This document shows positions 1-5,542 of a DNA stretch of 7,785 bases, piece after piece; position 1 is the stretch's first letter; every line of letters starts with the position of its first letter. The translations under genes were made by a program, and so were the position numbers. Origin of the DNA: an uncultured Microbacterium sp. (GTDB lineage: Bacteria > Actinomycetota > Actinomycetes > Actinomycetales > Microbacteriaceae). The notes under the pieces were generated by a model that saw only the letters and a list, made by a program, of their open reading frames with translations, did not search any database and was not told the DNA's origin. The stretch lies in the NCBI GenBank assembly GCA_937988695.1, contig CALKHM010000324.1, forward strand, positions 1-7,785. The letters run 5' to 3'.

Positions 1-800
1 TCCTCAGTGTGGGCTTCATGCAGGACTTCCTCGCCGCGTACCCGGGCGCGTATGCGTTGCCGGCGTCGGCGCCGGTCGGGTTTCCGGTGTGGCTGAACTG
101 GCAGCACTTCTTGAACATCTTCTTCATGGTGCTGATCATCCGGTCGGGCCTGCAGGTGCGGCATCAGAAGCGCCCGCCGGCGTTCTGGAGCGCGCGCGGC
201 AAGCCGCAGCGCAAGATCAGCATCAATCTGTGGCTGCATCAGTCGCTGGACATCCTGTGGCTGGTCAACGGCGTCGTCTTCGTCGTGCTGCTGTTGTGGA
301 CCGGGCAGTGGATGCGGCTGGTGCCGACGAGCTGGGAGGTGTTCCCGAACGCGCTGTCGGCGGGGCTGCAGTATGTGTCGCTGGACTGGCCGATCGAGGA
401 TGGCTGGGTGAACTACAACAGCTTGCAGCAGCTGGCCTACTTCGTCGTGGTGTTCCTGGCAGCACCGCTGGCGGCGATCACCGGCGTGCGGATGAGCGGG
501 GTGTGGCCGAGGAACGCCACGCGCCTGAACAAGGCGTATCCGGTGGAGTGGGCGCGCGCCTTGCACTTTCCCACGATGCTGTTCTTCGTGCTGTTCATCG
601 TCGGACATGTCACGCTCGTGCTGACCACCGGGGCGCTGCACAACCTGAACAGCATGTTCGCTGCGCGCAGCGGCGACGGGTGGGTGGGTTTCTGGTTCTT
701 CGTCGGCGCCATCGTGATCACGGCTGCCGGGTGGGTGGCCGCGCGTCCGCTCGTCCTGGCTCCGATCGCGAAGCTGTTCGGCCGCGTCAGCGAACGCTGA
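1..800 (+). CDS. Cytochrome b/b6-domain membrane protein (5' partial)
   Basis: This is an integral membrane di-haem cytochrome b-like subunit, probably passing electrons between the quinone pool and a molybdopterin oxidoreductase; that partner is not in the window. Numbering from the GTG at position 9, hydrophobic segments lie at about residues 33-45, 80-97, 138-158, 188-208 and 225-245. Candidate haem-ligand histidines sit in or near them: H33 (WQHF), H77 (WLHQ), H186 (ALHF), H200 (GHVT) and H211. The conserved stretches PVGFPVWLNWQHF, VPTSWEVFPNALS and DGWVNYN match actinobacterial proteins related to COG4117 (thiosulfate reductase cytochrome b subunit-like). The frame stays open to the left edge and no ribosome binding site precedes the GTG at 9, so the true start is probably upstream. 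The gene ends with TGA at 798-800. Family assignment is good; the physiological substrate is unknown. Confidence 0.85.
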   Translation, partial: LSVGFMQDFLAAYPGAYALPASAPVGFPVWLNWQHFLNIFFMVLIIRSGLQVRHQKRPPAFWSARGKPQRKISINLWLHQSLDILWLVNGVVFVVLLLWTGQWMRLVPTSWEVFPNALSAGLQYVSLDWPIEDGWVNYNSLQQLAYFVVVFLAAPLAAITGVRMSGVWPRNATRLNKAYPVEWARALHFPTMLFFVLFIVGHVTLVLTTGALHNLNSMFAARSGDGWVGFWFFVGAIVITAAGWVAARPLVLAPIAKLFGRVSER

Positions 801-892
801 GCGCGCGCTCGCCGTCCCGTCCGGCCGCTTCCCGCGGTGGCGGCGGCGCTTCGGGCCGGTCGCCCGGGCGTCCGCGGCTGCCTCCCCAGTGC

Positions 893-975
893 GGCAAATT
901 CACATGAATTGGCCGAGTGCACACGAAATTTCCGGCGGTTTGATGTGCATTCGCCGAATTCATGTGAATTTGGCG
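893..975. repeat. AT-rich inverted repeat with two opposed 16-bp boxes
   Basis: The arms 893-926 and 941-974 are inverted copies, with 28 of 34 positions matching, around a 14-nt centre at 927-940. Each contains the same 16-mer in opposite orientation: CAAATTCACATGAATT at 895-910 and its reverse complement at 957-972. Each box is itself nearly palindromic (AATTCA-CA-TGAATT), and the right one extends to a 28-bp imperfect dyad at 950-977 (TTCGCC...GGCGAA). The dyad centres are 60 bp apart. A degenerate third half-copy (CACACGAAATTTCCGGCG) lies between them. Base composition drops sharply against GC-rich flanks. It could be a pair of operators for an unknown dimeric regulator or a dispersed palindromic element; the sequence alone does not decide. 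Confidence 0.75.
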
Positions 976-980
976 AAGTT

Positions 981-1023
981 CGCGCGGCCGCGCGGCGGCG
1001 CCGCCGTGCCGCGGCGCGCGGCC
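981..1023. repeat. GC-only nested palindromes
   Basis: Two perfect 14-bp palindromes overlap end to end: CGCGCGGCCGCGCG at 981-994 and CGGCGGCGCCGCCG at 993-1006. In addition GGCCGCGCG at 986-994 can pair with CGCGCGGCC at 1015-1023, enclosing the second palindrome. A very stable structure is possible on either strand, but no T-run follows. A transcriptional attenuation role is only a guess, and such runs also arise by chance in very GC-rich spacers. Confidence 0.4.
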
Positions 1024-1027
1024 GGAC

Positions 1028-1041
1028 CGGGGGATACCCCG
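1028..1041. promoter_or_regulatory. Candidate operator upstream of the kinase operon
   Basis: CGGGGGATACCCCG forms a dyad with 5-bp arms (CGGGG/CCCCG) around GATA, ending 47 bp before the proposed -10 box. That position would suit an activator or autoregulator such as the downstream response regulator. The motif is short and G/C-rich, so chance occurrence is quite possible. Confidence 0.25.
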
Positions 1042-1088
1042 AACCCAGGTGGGCGGATCCCTGCGCTGTGCGAACGGATGCCGCACCC

Positions 1089-1094
1089 TAGCGT
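1089..1094 (+). promoter_or_regulatory. -10 box of a leaderless promoter for the kinase operon
   Basis: TAGCGT fits the actinobacterial -10 pattern TANNNT and is followed by exactly 6 nt (GGAGTC) before the ATG at 1101, which puts the expected transcription start at or next to the A of the start codon. GGAG lies only 2 nt from the ATG, too close to act as a normal Shine-Dalgarno sequence. No convincing -35 hexamer is visible. Confidence 0.55.
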
Positions 1095-1100
1095 GGAGTC

Positions 1101-2369
1101 ATGACCACAACCACGACCGGACCGGCACCGCGAGTGTTCACGCCGCCTCGCGTCCTGGGCGCCATCGCGCAGCTCGCGCTGGTGGGCGTCATCTGGGCCG
1201 TCGCCTTCGGCCTCATCCTCGGCCTGCTCGCCACCGGCGTGATGCTCACCTTCGCATTCGGTGTCGGCCTGATCCTGCTGCTCGGCTTCGTGTACGCCCT
1301 GTTCGCACTGGCGTGGCTGGAGACCGCTCGCGTCGACGGGCTGTACGGCTTCGGCATCGCGCCGCTGCGGCCGCGGACCAGCGCCCGGCCCGGCTTCACA
1401 GGGTGGCTGCGCACGGTCTGGACGCAGTTCACCGACGGGTCGATGTGGCGCGGCATCGCCAGCGCCGCGGTGTCGGCGCTGCTGGGCTGGGCGGTGCTCT
1501 CGCTGATCTCCATCGGCGCCTCGGGCGTCGCGATGACGTTCACGCCGCTGCTGCGCGGCGACGAGGACACCGTCCGACTGCAGGGCACCGGCCTTGACGT
1601 CCCCGTCGAGTACGCGGTGCTGGCCGGCATCCTCGCCGCGATCGCCGCCATCGCCGGACTGGTGGGCCTTGCCGCGCTGCACGGCGTGCTGGTACGGGCG
1701 ATCCTCGTCCCCTCGCGCGAGGCCCAGCTGGCCGAGCAGGCCCGCTCGTGGCAGGCGCAGAGATCCGGCGCCGTACGCGCCGCCGACGTCGAGCGCACGC
1801 GCATCGAGCGCGATCTGCACGACGGCGTCCAGCCCCGGCTCGTCTCGGTGGGCATGACGCTGGGCCTGGCGCAGCAGAAGATCGACAGCGACCCTGACGC
1901 CGCCAAGCAGCTGATCGCCGAGGCGCACACCTCCACGAAGGCGGCGATCACGGAGCTGCGCCAGCTGGCCCGCGGCATCCACACCTCCGTGCTCGACGAT
2001 CGCGGGCTGGATGCCGCGCTGTCGGCGCTGGCCGCGCGCTCGCCGATCCCGGTCGTGCTCGATGCGCGGCTCGTGCAGCGCTGCAGCCCGCAGGCCGAGG
2101 CGGCGGTGTACTTCGTGATCGCCGAGACGCTGACCAACGCCGCCAAGCACTCCCGCGCCGCGGAATGCCGGGTCGTCGTGCGTCAGCGCGAGGGCGGGAT
2201 CCTGTGGGCGCGCGTCGAGGACAACGGTATCGGCGGCGCGACCGTGGTGGCCAGTGGGGGACTGGACGGCCTGTCGAACCGCGTGCTCGGGGTGGGCGGC
2301 ACGTTCCGTCTGGACAGCCCCGTCGGCGGGCCAACGAGCGTGGAGGTGAGCGTGCCATGCGCATTCTGA
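1101..2369 (+). CDS. Sensor histidine kinase, NarL/DesK type (HisKA_3)
   Basis: This 422-aa membrane kinase senses an envelope or membrane signal and phosphorylates the regulator encoded next. The N-terminal part (about 15-75 and 115-205) has four hydrophobic segments in two pairs, resembling the 'putative sensor' domain PF13796 of actinobacterial kinases, with no large extracellular domain. A helical linker leads to the HisKA_3 dimerisation helix with the phosphoacceptor H240 in ERDLHDGVQ. The ATPase domain shows the N box (ETLTNAAKH, N346), G1 box (EDNGIGG, D374) and G2 box (GGLDGL, 386-391). All key residues are present, so it should be active. The ATG at 1101 is supported by the -10 box 6 nt upstream. 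The gene overlaps the regulator by 13 bp. Family assignment is firm; the signal is unknown. A LiaS-like role is inferred from the DUF4097 neighbour. Confidence 0.93.
   Translation: MTTTTTGPAPRVFTPPRVLGAIAQLALVGVIWAVAFGLILGLLATGVMLTFAFGVGLILLLGFVYALFALAWLETARVDGLYGFGIAPLRPRTSARPGFTGWLRTVWTQFTDGSMWRGIASAAVSALLGWAVLSLISIGASGVAMTFTPLLRGDEDTVRLQGTGLDVPVEYAVLAGILAAIAAIAGLVGLAALHGVLVRAILVPSREAQLAEQARSWQAQRSGAVRAADVERTRIERDLHDGVQPRLVSVGMTLGLAQQKIDSDPDAAKQLIAEAHTSTKAAITELRQLARGIHTSVLDDRGLDAALSALAARSPIPVVLDARLVQRCSPQAEAAVYFVIAETLTNAAKHSRAAECRVVVRQREGGILWARVEDNGIGGATVVASGGLDGLSNRVLGVGGTFRLDSPVGGPTSVEVSVPCAF
2342..2350 (+). promoter_or_regulatory. Shine-Dalgarno sequence of the response regulator
   Basis: GGAGGTGAG lies inside the end of the kinase gene, with 6 nt between it and the ATG at 2357. 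It selects this start over the long in-frame upstream extension to 2165, which lies wholly inside the kinase gene. Confidence 0.7.
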
Positions 2370-3034
2370 TCTGTGAGGACTCCGTGCTGCTGCGCGAGGG
2401 GCTGGTACGGCTGCTCGAGGACGCCGGCCACGACGTGGTCGCTGCGCTCCCCGACGCCGACGGCCTGGATGAGGCCCTCGCCGAGGCGAGGCCCGAGCTG
2501 TGCATCCTCGACGTCCGGCTGCCGCCCACCCGCACCGACGAGGGCATCCGCGCAGCCCTGCGCATCCGCGGCCGGCAGCCGGATCTGCCGATCCTCGTGC
2601 TGTCGCAGTATGTCGAAGAGCGCTACGCGTCCGATCTCATCGCGGGACGCGGCGGCGCCCTCGGATACCTGCTGAAGGACCGCGTCGCCGACGTCGGCGA
2701 CTTCCTGCAGACCGTCGACCAGATCGCCGCCGGCGGCACGGTGTTCGACCCGGAGGTGGTCGCGCAGCTGCTGAGCAGGCGCACGCAGGACGAGCGGATG
2801 CAGCGGCTCACCGATCGCGAGTCCACCGTGCTCGCGCTGATCGCCGAGGGAAAGTCGAACCAGGCCATCGCGCAGACCCTCTACATCACCGAGGGCAGCG
2901 TGGAGAAGCACATCACGTCGGTCTTCCAGAAGCTCGATCTCGAGCAGGACGAACACGGCAACCGGCGGGTGCTGGCAGCGCTCGCCCATATCGCGCACAG
3001 CGGCGAGACGCCGCAGACGGGAGAGATCCGATGA
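2357..3034 (+). CDS. NarL/LuxR-family response regulator (LiaR-like)
   Basis: This 225-aa cytoplasmic transcription factor is the cognate partner of the overlapping kinase. The receiver domain (about 1-120) has the acidic pair E7-D8, phosphoacceptor D52 (ILDVRLP), S83 (VLSQY) and K107 (YLLKD), so phosphorylation should be functional. A linker leads to a LuxR/GerE helix-turn-helix at about 151-195, from LTDRE to VEKHITSVFQKLDL. Length is normal for the family. The start ATG overlaps the kinase end by 13 bp and has a good Shine-Dalgarno sequence. The stop codon overlaps the next start in an ATGA (3031-3034), so all three genes are translationally coupled. It may regulate its own operon, perhaps through a dyad upstream of the kinase, but no site is proven. 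Identity as NarL/LiaR subfamily is firm; the regulon is unknown. Confidence 0.94.
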   Translation: MRILICEDSVLLREGLVRLLEDAGHDVVAALPDADGLDEALAEARPELCILDVRLPPTRTDEGIRAALRIRGRQPDLPILVLSQYVEERYASDLIAGRGGALGYLLKDRVADVGDFLQTVDQIAAGGTVFDPEVVAQLLSRRTQDERMQRLTDRESTVLALIAEGKSNQAIAQTLYITEGSVEKHITSVFQKLDLEQDEHGNRRVLAALAHIAHSGETPQTGEIR

Positions 3035-3894
3035 GCACGACCGAGAGCCCAGGCATTCCGCCCGTGCCGCCCCTGCCCACGGCACCCGCGCCGCGACCTC
3101 CGTCGGGAGGGTCGGGCAGCGCGAAGGTCATCGCCCTGGTCGCGATCGTCATCGGCAGCCTGATCGCGGTCGGCGGGGTCGTGTCGGCCGCGGCATCCAC
3201 CCTCACCTCCGCGTCGGTGCGCACGACCAGCCGCTCGGCGGCGGTTGCGGGCGTCAACGCGCTGGACGTGGACCTGAACGCGGGTTCGCTGCGGGTGGAG
3301 TTCTCGGACGTGTCCGACGCCCAGCTCACCGTCACGTCGGGCACCAGCGCCGATCAGTGGACGCTGCGCCGCGACGGCGACAAGCTCGTCGTGCATGCGC
3401 CCGACGGGCGGTTCCGGTGGTGGGGCGGCTGGTTCGGGCACGGCAACGGCAACGCGGTGCTGCTGCTGCCGCAGAGCCTGCAGAGGGCGGATGCCTCGTT
3501 CGACGTCTCCGCCGGCGCGCTGACCGCACGCGGCGACTTCGCGCGCCTCACCCTGAGCGCCGGAGCCGGGCAGCTCACCGTCAGCGGCTCGGCCGACGAG
3601 GTGACCGCCGACATGAGCGCGGGCCGGGCCGACCTGCGGCTCGCCGATGTCCACCGCGCGGATCTCGAGGTCAGCGCCGGCGATCTGAACGCCGTGCTCA
3701 CCGGTGAGCAGCCGCAGCACGTGAAGCTGTCGGCCAGCGCGGGAGCGATGCGGGTCACCGTGCCGCAGGGGCAGTACGACGTGCGGGCGGACACCTCGGC
3801 CGGATCGTTCCACAATCGCATCGGCTCGACGCCCGGGGCGGCCAGCACGGTCGACGTCGACGTCTCGGCAGGAACGATCGAGCTCTCGGACTGA
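3031..3894 (+). CDS. Membrane-anchored DUF4097 beta-solenoid protein (LiaG-like)
   Basis: This 287-aa protein has a short Pro-rich cytoplasmic N-terminus (about 7-24), one transmembrane helix (about 33-55) and an extracytoplasmic DUF4097 domain. The domain shows eight (N/S)AG turns, at residues 83-85, 160-162, 176-178, 196-198, 215-217, 236-238, 256-258 and 279-281. The last seven are spaced 16-23 residues, as expected for rungs of a right-handed beta-solenoid. A Trp/Gly-rich insert (about 127-141, RFRWWGGWFGHGNGN) interrupts the repeat between the first two turns. DUF4097 proteins have no settled biochemical activity; LiaG in the Bacillus lia operon is a member. It begins in an ATGA overlap with the regulator, so it probably belongs to the same envelope-stress response, as effector or signal modulator. 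Domain identity is confident; the role is inferred from context. Confidence 0.88.
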   Translation: MSTTESPGIPPVPPLPTAPAPRPPSGGSGSAKVIALVAIVIGSLIAVGGVVSAAASTLTSASVRTTSRSAAVAGVNALDVDLNAGSLRVEFSDVSDAQLTVTSGTSADQWTLRRDGDKLVVHAPDGRFRWWGGWFGHGNGNAVLLLPQSLQRADASFDVSAGALTARGDFARLTLSAGAGQLTVSGSADEVTADMSAGRADLRLADVHRADLEVSAGDLNAVLTGEQPQHVKLSASAGAMRVTVPQGQYDVRADTSAGSFHNRIGSTPGAASTVDVDVSAGTIELSD

Positions 3895-3902
3895 GAGCTC
3901 GA
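3878..3902 (+). terminator. Hairpin overlapping the DUF4097 stop codon
   Basis: TCGAGCTCTC (3878-3887) and GAGAGCTCGA (3893-3902) form a perfect 10-bp stem around the loop GGACT. The stop codon TGA (3892-3894) lies at the loop-stem junction. No T-run follows, so this resembles the U-tract-poor terminators proposed for actinobacteria. It could also protect the 3' end of the operon mRNA. It lies in the convergent gap before cofE and is symmetric, so it might act on both strands. Confidence 0.6.
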
Positions 3903-3987
3903 CCGGTGGCCGGGGGTGGAGGGCCCGATCACCGCGGCGGCGGAGGCCTCCCGGTGACGAATGGCGGAGAGCCCGGCGACCCGGGGG

Positions 3988-4767
3988 TCAGCCGGTCGGG
4001 CCGCGCTCTTCCCAGATCTCTTCGACTCCCGCGGCGTAGCCCAGGTCGTAGGCCTCGTCGGCGCCGAGCCGGAACATGTCGCGGTCGGCCGGGCGGATGA
4101 TCGAGCGGGCGCCGGGCAGGTCCAGCGCCCCGACGAGATCCGCGCGACCGCGCACGACCGCGATGGGCAGTCGTGCGGCCTTGCCCTTGACGAGGTCGGT
4201 GGCCGAGGCCAGCTCGTCGGCGACGCACGGCTGGGTGACCACGAGCGGCCGGCCCGCGGCATCCGTCTTGCCTCGCAGGTCTTCGAACACGTGCACGCCG
4301 CCCGCGCCGATCGCGGCATCCGTCTGGCCCTCGCGCCAGGCGCGACCCAGAGTGTCCGACACGATGACGCCGATCTGCACGCCCAGTCGCGCGCGCACGC
4401 CCTCCGCGATCGCGCGGGCCGAGGCATCCGGGTCCTTCGGCAGCAGCAGCACGGTGCCCGGAGCCGTGTTCGAGGCGTCCACCCCGGCGGCGGCCGCGAC
4501 GATCCCGAGGCGGTTCTCGACGATGCGTGTGCTGTGACCGGACTCCGAGGTGCGGGATGCCACCACCCGCACGGTCTCGGCGGTGATGGCCTCTTCGCGG
4601 TCGTCGGCCACGACGGTGCGCCCCTCGGCCTTCGAGACGATCTTCGAGGTGACCACGAGGATGTCGCCGTCGGCGAGCGTATCGCCGGCGGCGTCGACGA
4701 CGACCTGCACCAGGTCGGTGCCGGCAGCGATCTCGGGGATGCCCTCCAGGGCCCAGATCTGCAGCAC
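3988..4767 (-). CDS. cofE: Coenzyme F420-0:L-glutamate ligase (CofE), stand-alone
   Basis: This cytoplasmic, GTP- and metal-dependent enzyme adds glutamates to F420-0 to make the polyglutamylated cofactor. The 259-aa protein matches the CofE family over its whole length: an N-terminal LEGIPEI segment (7-13), TSKIVSKAEGR (40-50), VDASNT (96-101) and the signature VSDTLGRAWREGQTDAAIG (136-154). In mycobacterial FbiB this domain is fused to a C-terminal nitroreductase-like domain of roughly 200 residues. Here the protein stops after the CofE domain and nothing resembling the second domain follows. The start is a GTG 2 nt after the acetyltransferase stop, with no good Shine-Dalgarno sequence nearby, so translation is probably coupled. 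Other F420 genes (fbiA/cofD, fbiC, cofC/fbiD) are not in the window. The function call is firm from conserved motifs. Confidence 0.93.
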   Translation of the reverse strand: MLQIWALEGIPEIAAGTDLVQVVVDAAGDTLADGDILVVTSKIVSKAEGRTVVADDREEAITAETVRVVASRTSESGHSTRIVENRLGIVAAAAGVDASNTAPGTVLLLPKDPDASARAIAEGVRARLGVQIGVIVSDTLGRAWREGQTDAAIGAGGVHVFEDLRGKTDAAGRPLVVTQPCVADELASATDLVKGKAARLPIAVVRGRADLVGALDLPGARSIIRPADRDMFRLGADEAYDLGYAAGVEEIWEERGPTG

Positions 4768-4769
4768 GG

Positions 4770-5276
4770 TCAGCGCGTGAATCGGACCTCGGTGAGCTGT
4801 TCGCCCAGGAACGGCTCGGTGTGGCGGGCGCCGTCGAGAGCGAACCCGTTGCGCACGTAGAAGCGGTGGGCGCGGGGGTTGTCCTCGGCGACCCAGAGGT
4901 AGAGCGGTTCTCCCTCGTCGACCGCGGCATCGAACAGCTGGCGGCCGATGCCGGTGCCGTGGTACTTGGCGAGCAGGTAGATGAAGTACAGCTCACGGTT
5001 GCGCGGCGCGTCCTTGTCGCGCGCGGGGCCCGAGCCGACGAAGCCGATGATCTCGCCGTCGACGAGCGCTGCGCTCATGTGGAACTCGGGGCCTTGCACG
5101 GCCCAGTGGGTCCACAGCTCGGCCAGGCGCCGGGGGGAGATCCGCTCGAGTGCGGCTTTGCTGATGAGGTGGTCGTAGGTCTCGTGCCAGCAGGCCGCGT
5201 GGACCCGGCCGAGGGCCTCAGCGTCAACGTCGCGGACCGGACGGACGACGATGTCTGTCTGCAGTTGGGCGTTCAT
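4770..5276 (-). CDS. GNAT-family N-acetyltransferase
   Basis: This 168-aa acyl-CoA-dependent acetyltransferase has an unknown substrate. The fold is recognisable in order: a beta-1 strand IVVRPVRDVDAEAL (9-22), the helix motif HAACWHETY (26-34), strands around IIGFVGSG (76-83), motif A LLAKYHGTGIGRQLF (101-115) with the acetyl-CoA pyrophosphate loop, and motif B EDNPRAHRFYVRNGF (131-145) with N133 and candidate catalytic Y140. Length is typical. The ATG at 5276 lies 6 nt after a TAGAGT -10 box, so the mRNA is probably leaderless. It is the first gene of a two-gene unit with cofE. This pairing does not show that the enzyme acts on F420 or its intermediates. Protein or small-molecule acetylation are equally possible. 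Confidence 0.88.
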   Translation of the reverse strand: MNAQLQTDIVVRPVRDVDAEALGRVHAACWHETYDHLISKAALERISPRRLAELWTHWAVQGPEFHMSAALVDGEIIGFVGSGPARDKDAPRNRELYFIYLLAKYHGTGIGRQLFDAAVDEGEPLYLWVAEDNPRAHRFYVRNGFALDGARHTEPFLGEQLTEVRFTR

Positions 5277-5282
5277 GGCCAG

Positions 5283-5288
5283 ACTCTA
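5283..5288 (-). promoter_or_regulatory. -10 box of a leaderless promoter for GNAT-cofE
   Basis: On the minus strand TAGAGT (TANNNT) is followed by 6 nt (CTGGCC) and then the ATG at 5276, the same geometry as at the kinase gene. There is no Shine-Dalgarno sequence in the 6-nt gap and no obvious -35 element. Confidence 0.55.
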
Positions 5289-5328
5289 CGCGGCCGGACC
5301 GCCAGGGGGAAATCGAGCGGTTCCTGCG

Positions 5329-5410
5329 GCGCTGCACTTCTCCGCTGATGCGGCTGTCTTTTTCTGGAGCATCAGCAGGAAAGTGCAGCGCGGGGTGAGA
5401 AGTGCAGCGC
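5329..5410. repeat. Imperfect hairpin repeat plus a third AAGTGCAGCGC copy
   Basis: The 23-nt arms 5329-5351 and 5369-5391 are inverted copies, matching at 20 of 23 positions, around a 17-nt loop that contains TTTTT. The outer 11 bp, GCGCTGCACTT and AAGTGCAGCGC, pair perfectly, as do the inner GCTGATGC and GCATCAGC. A third copy of AAGTGCAGCGC lies at 5400-5410, in direct orientation to the right arm. The layout (two opposed copies and one extra) suggests a dispersed palindromic repeat or a multi-site operator. The T-run is in the loop, so this is not an ordinary terminator. Confidence 0.7.
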
Positions 5411-5411
5411 T

Positions 5412-5497
5412 GGCGGGTCCCCGGCCCCGGGTCGGAGGGTCGGTTCGGCGGTCCGGGTCGGCGGGTCGGCGGGTCCCCGGCCCCGGCCCCGGGTCGG
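5412..5497. repeat. GC-rich direct repeats (GGGTCCCCGGCCCCGG units)
   Basis: A 24-bp unit at 5412-5435, beginning GGCGGGTCCCCGG, recurs at 5468-5497 with one extra internal CCCCGG hexamer. The interval is filled with GGTCGG and GGCGG iterations. This looks like slippage-generated low-complexity DNA. Because the hexamer is in frame with an upstream extension of the thioesterase, gene finders may place that start too early. Confidence 0.65.
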
Positions 5498-5528
5498 GGC
5501 GAGGTCGGCGTGCGCGGCGCCGACCGAG

Positions 5529-5534
5529 TACGAT
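5529..5534 (+). promoter_or_regulatory. -10 box upstream of the thioesterase
   Basis: TACGAT (TANNNT) is followed by 8 nt (CGCCCGTC) before the GTG at 5543, giving a leaderless or nearly leaderless transcript. No purine-rich ribosome binding site lies between. Confidence 0.5.
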
Positions 5535-5542
5535 CGCCCGTC

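Larger units (their letters stand above)
801..1100. other. 300-bp gene-free region rich in palindromes
   Basis: No convincing gene lies between the cytochrome b stop and the kinase start. Short open frames here are low-complexity and run through the repeats. From left to right the region holds a perfect 12-bp palindrome GAGCGCGCGCTC at 799-810, overlapping the upstream stop; a GC-rich stretch; an AT-rich inverted repeat at 893-975; GC-only palindromes at 981-1023; a short GGGG/CCCC palindrome at 1028-1041; and the kinase promoter. No hairpin followed by a T-run marks a classical terminator for the cytochrome gene. Confidence 0.7.
5277..5542. other. Divergent intergenic region with repeats and two promoters
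   Basis: The 266 bp between the divergent acetyltransferase and thioesterase genes hold no gene. The region contains the acetyltransferase -10 box at 5283-5288, an imperfect hairpin repeat at 5329-5410, GC-rich direct repeats at 5412-5497 and the thioesterase -10 box at 5529-5534. An open frame runs through it into the thioesterase but encodes only low-complexity Gly/Pro/Arg sequence from the repeats. Confidence 0.7.

Noticed and set aside
799..810. Terminator for the cytochrome b gene at the GAGCGCGCGCTC palindrome
   Set aside because: It has no loop and no following T-run, and alternating GC palindromes are frequent by chance here.
895..972. parS (ParB-binding) sites, because TTCACATGAA resembles the TTCACGTGAA core
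   Set aside because: The central CACGTG is changed to CACATG/CATGTG in both boxes and the flanking GTT/AAC of the parS consensus is missing (9 of 16 match). No parA, parB or origin gene is nearby.
837..1104. Small open frames across the 801-1100 spacer on both strands
   Set aside because: They are built from the repeats and GC-rich palindromes, have no ribosome binding site and no recognisable protein features.
960..2150. Long minus-strand open frames of 350-400 codons opposite the kinase gene
   Set aside because: They are Arg/Ala/Ser-rich shadow frames, as expected opposite GC-rich coding DNA. The plus-strand kinase has all family motifs.
3972..3985. Terminator for cofE (CCCGG/CCGGG hairpin)
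   Set aside because: The stem is only 5 bp with no T-run, which is not distinguishable from chance in this GC-rich sequence.
5329..5391. Intrinsic terminator between the divergent genes
   Set aside because: The T-run lies in the loop rather than after the stem, and both neighbouring genes are transcribed away from this region, so no transcript needs ending here.
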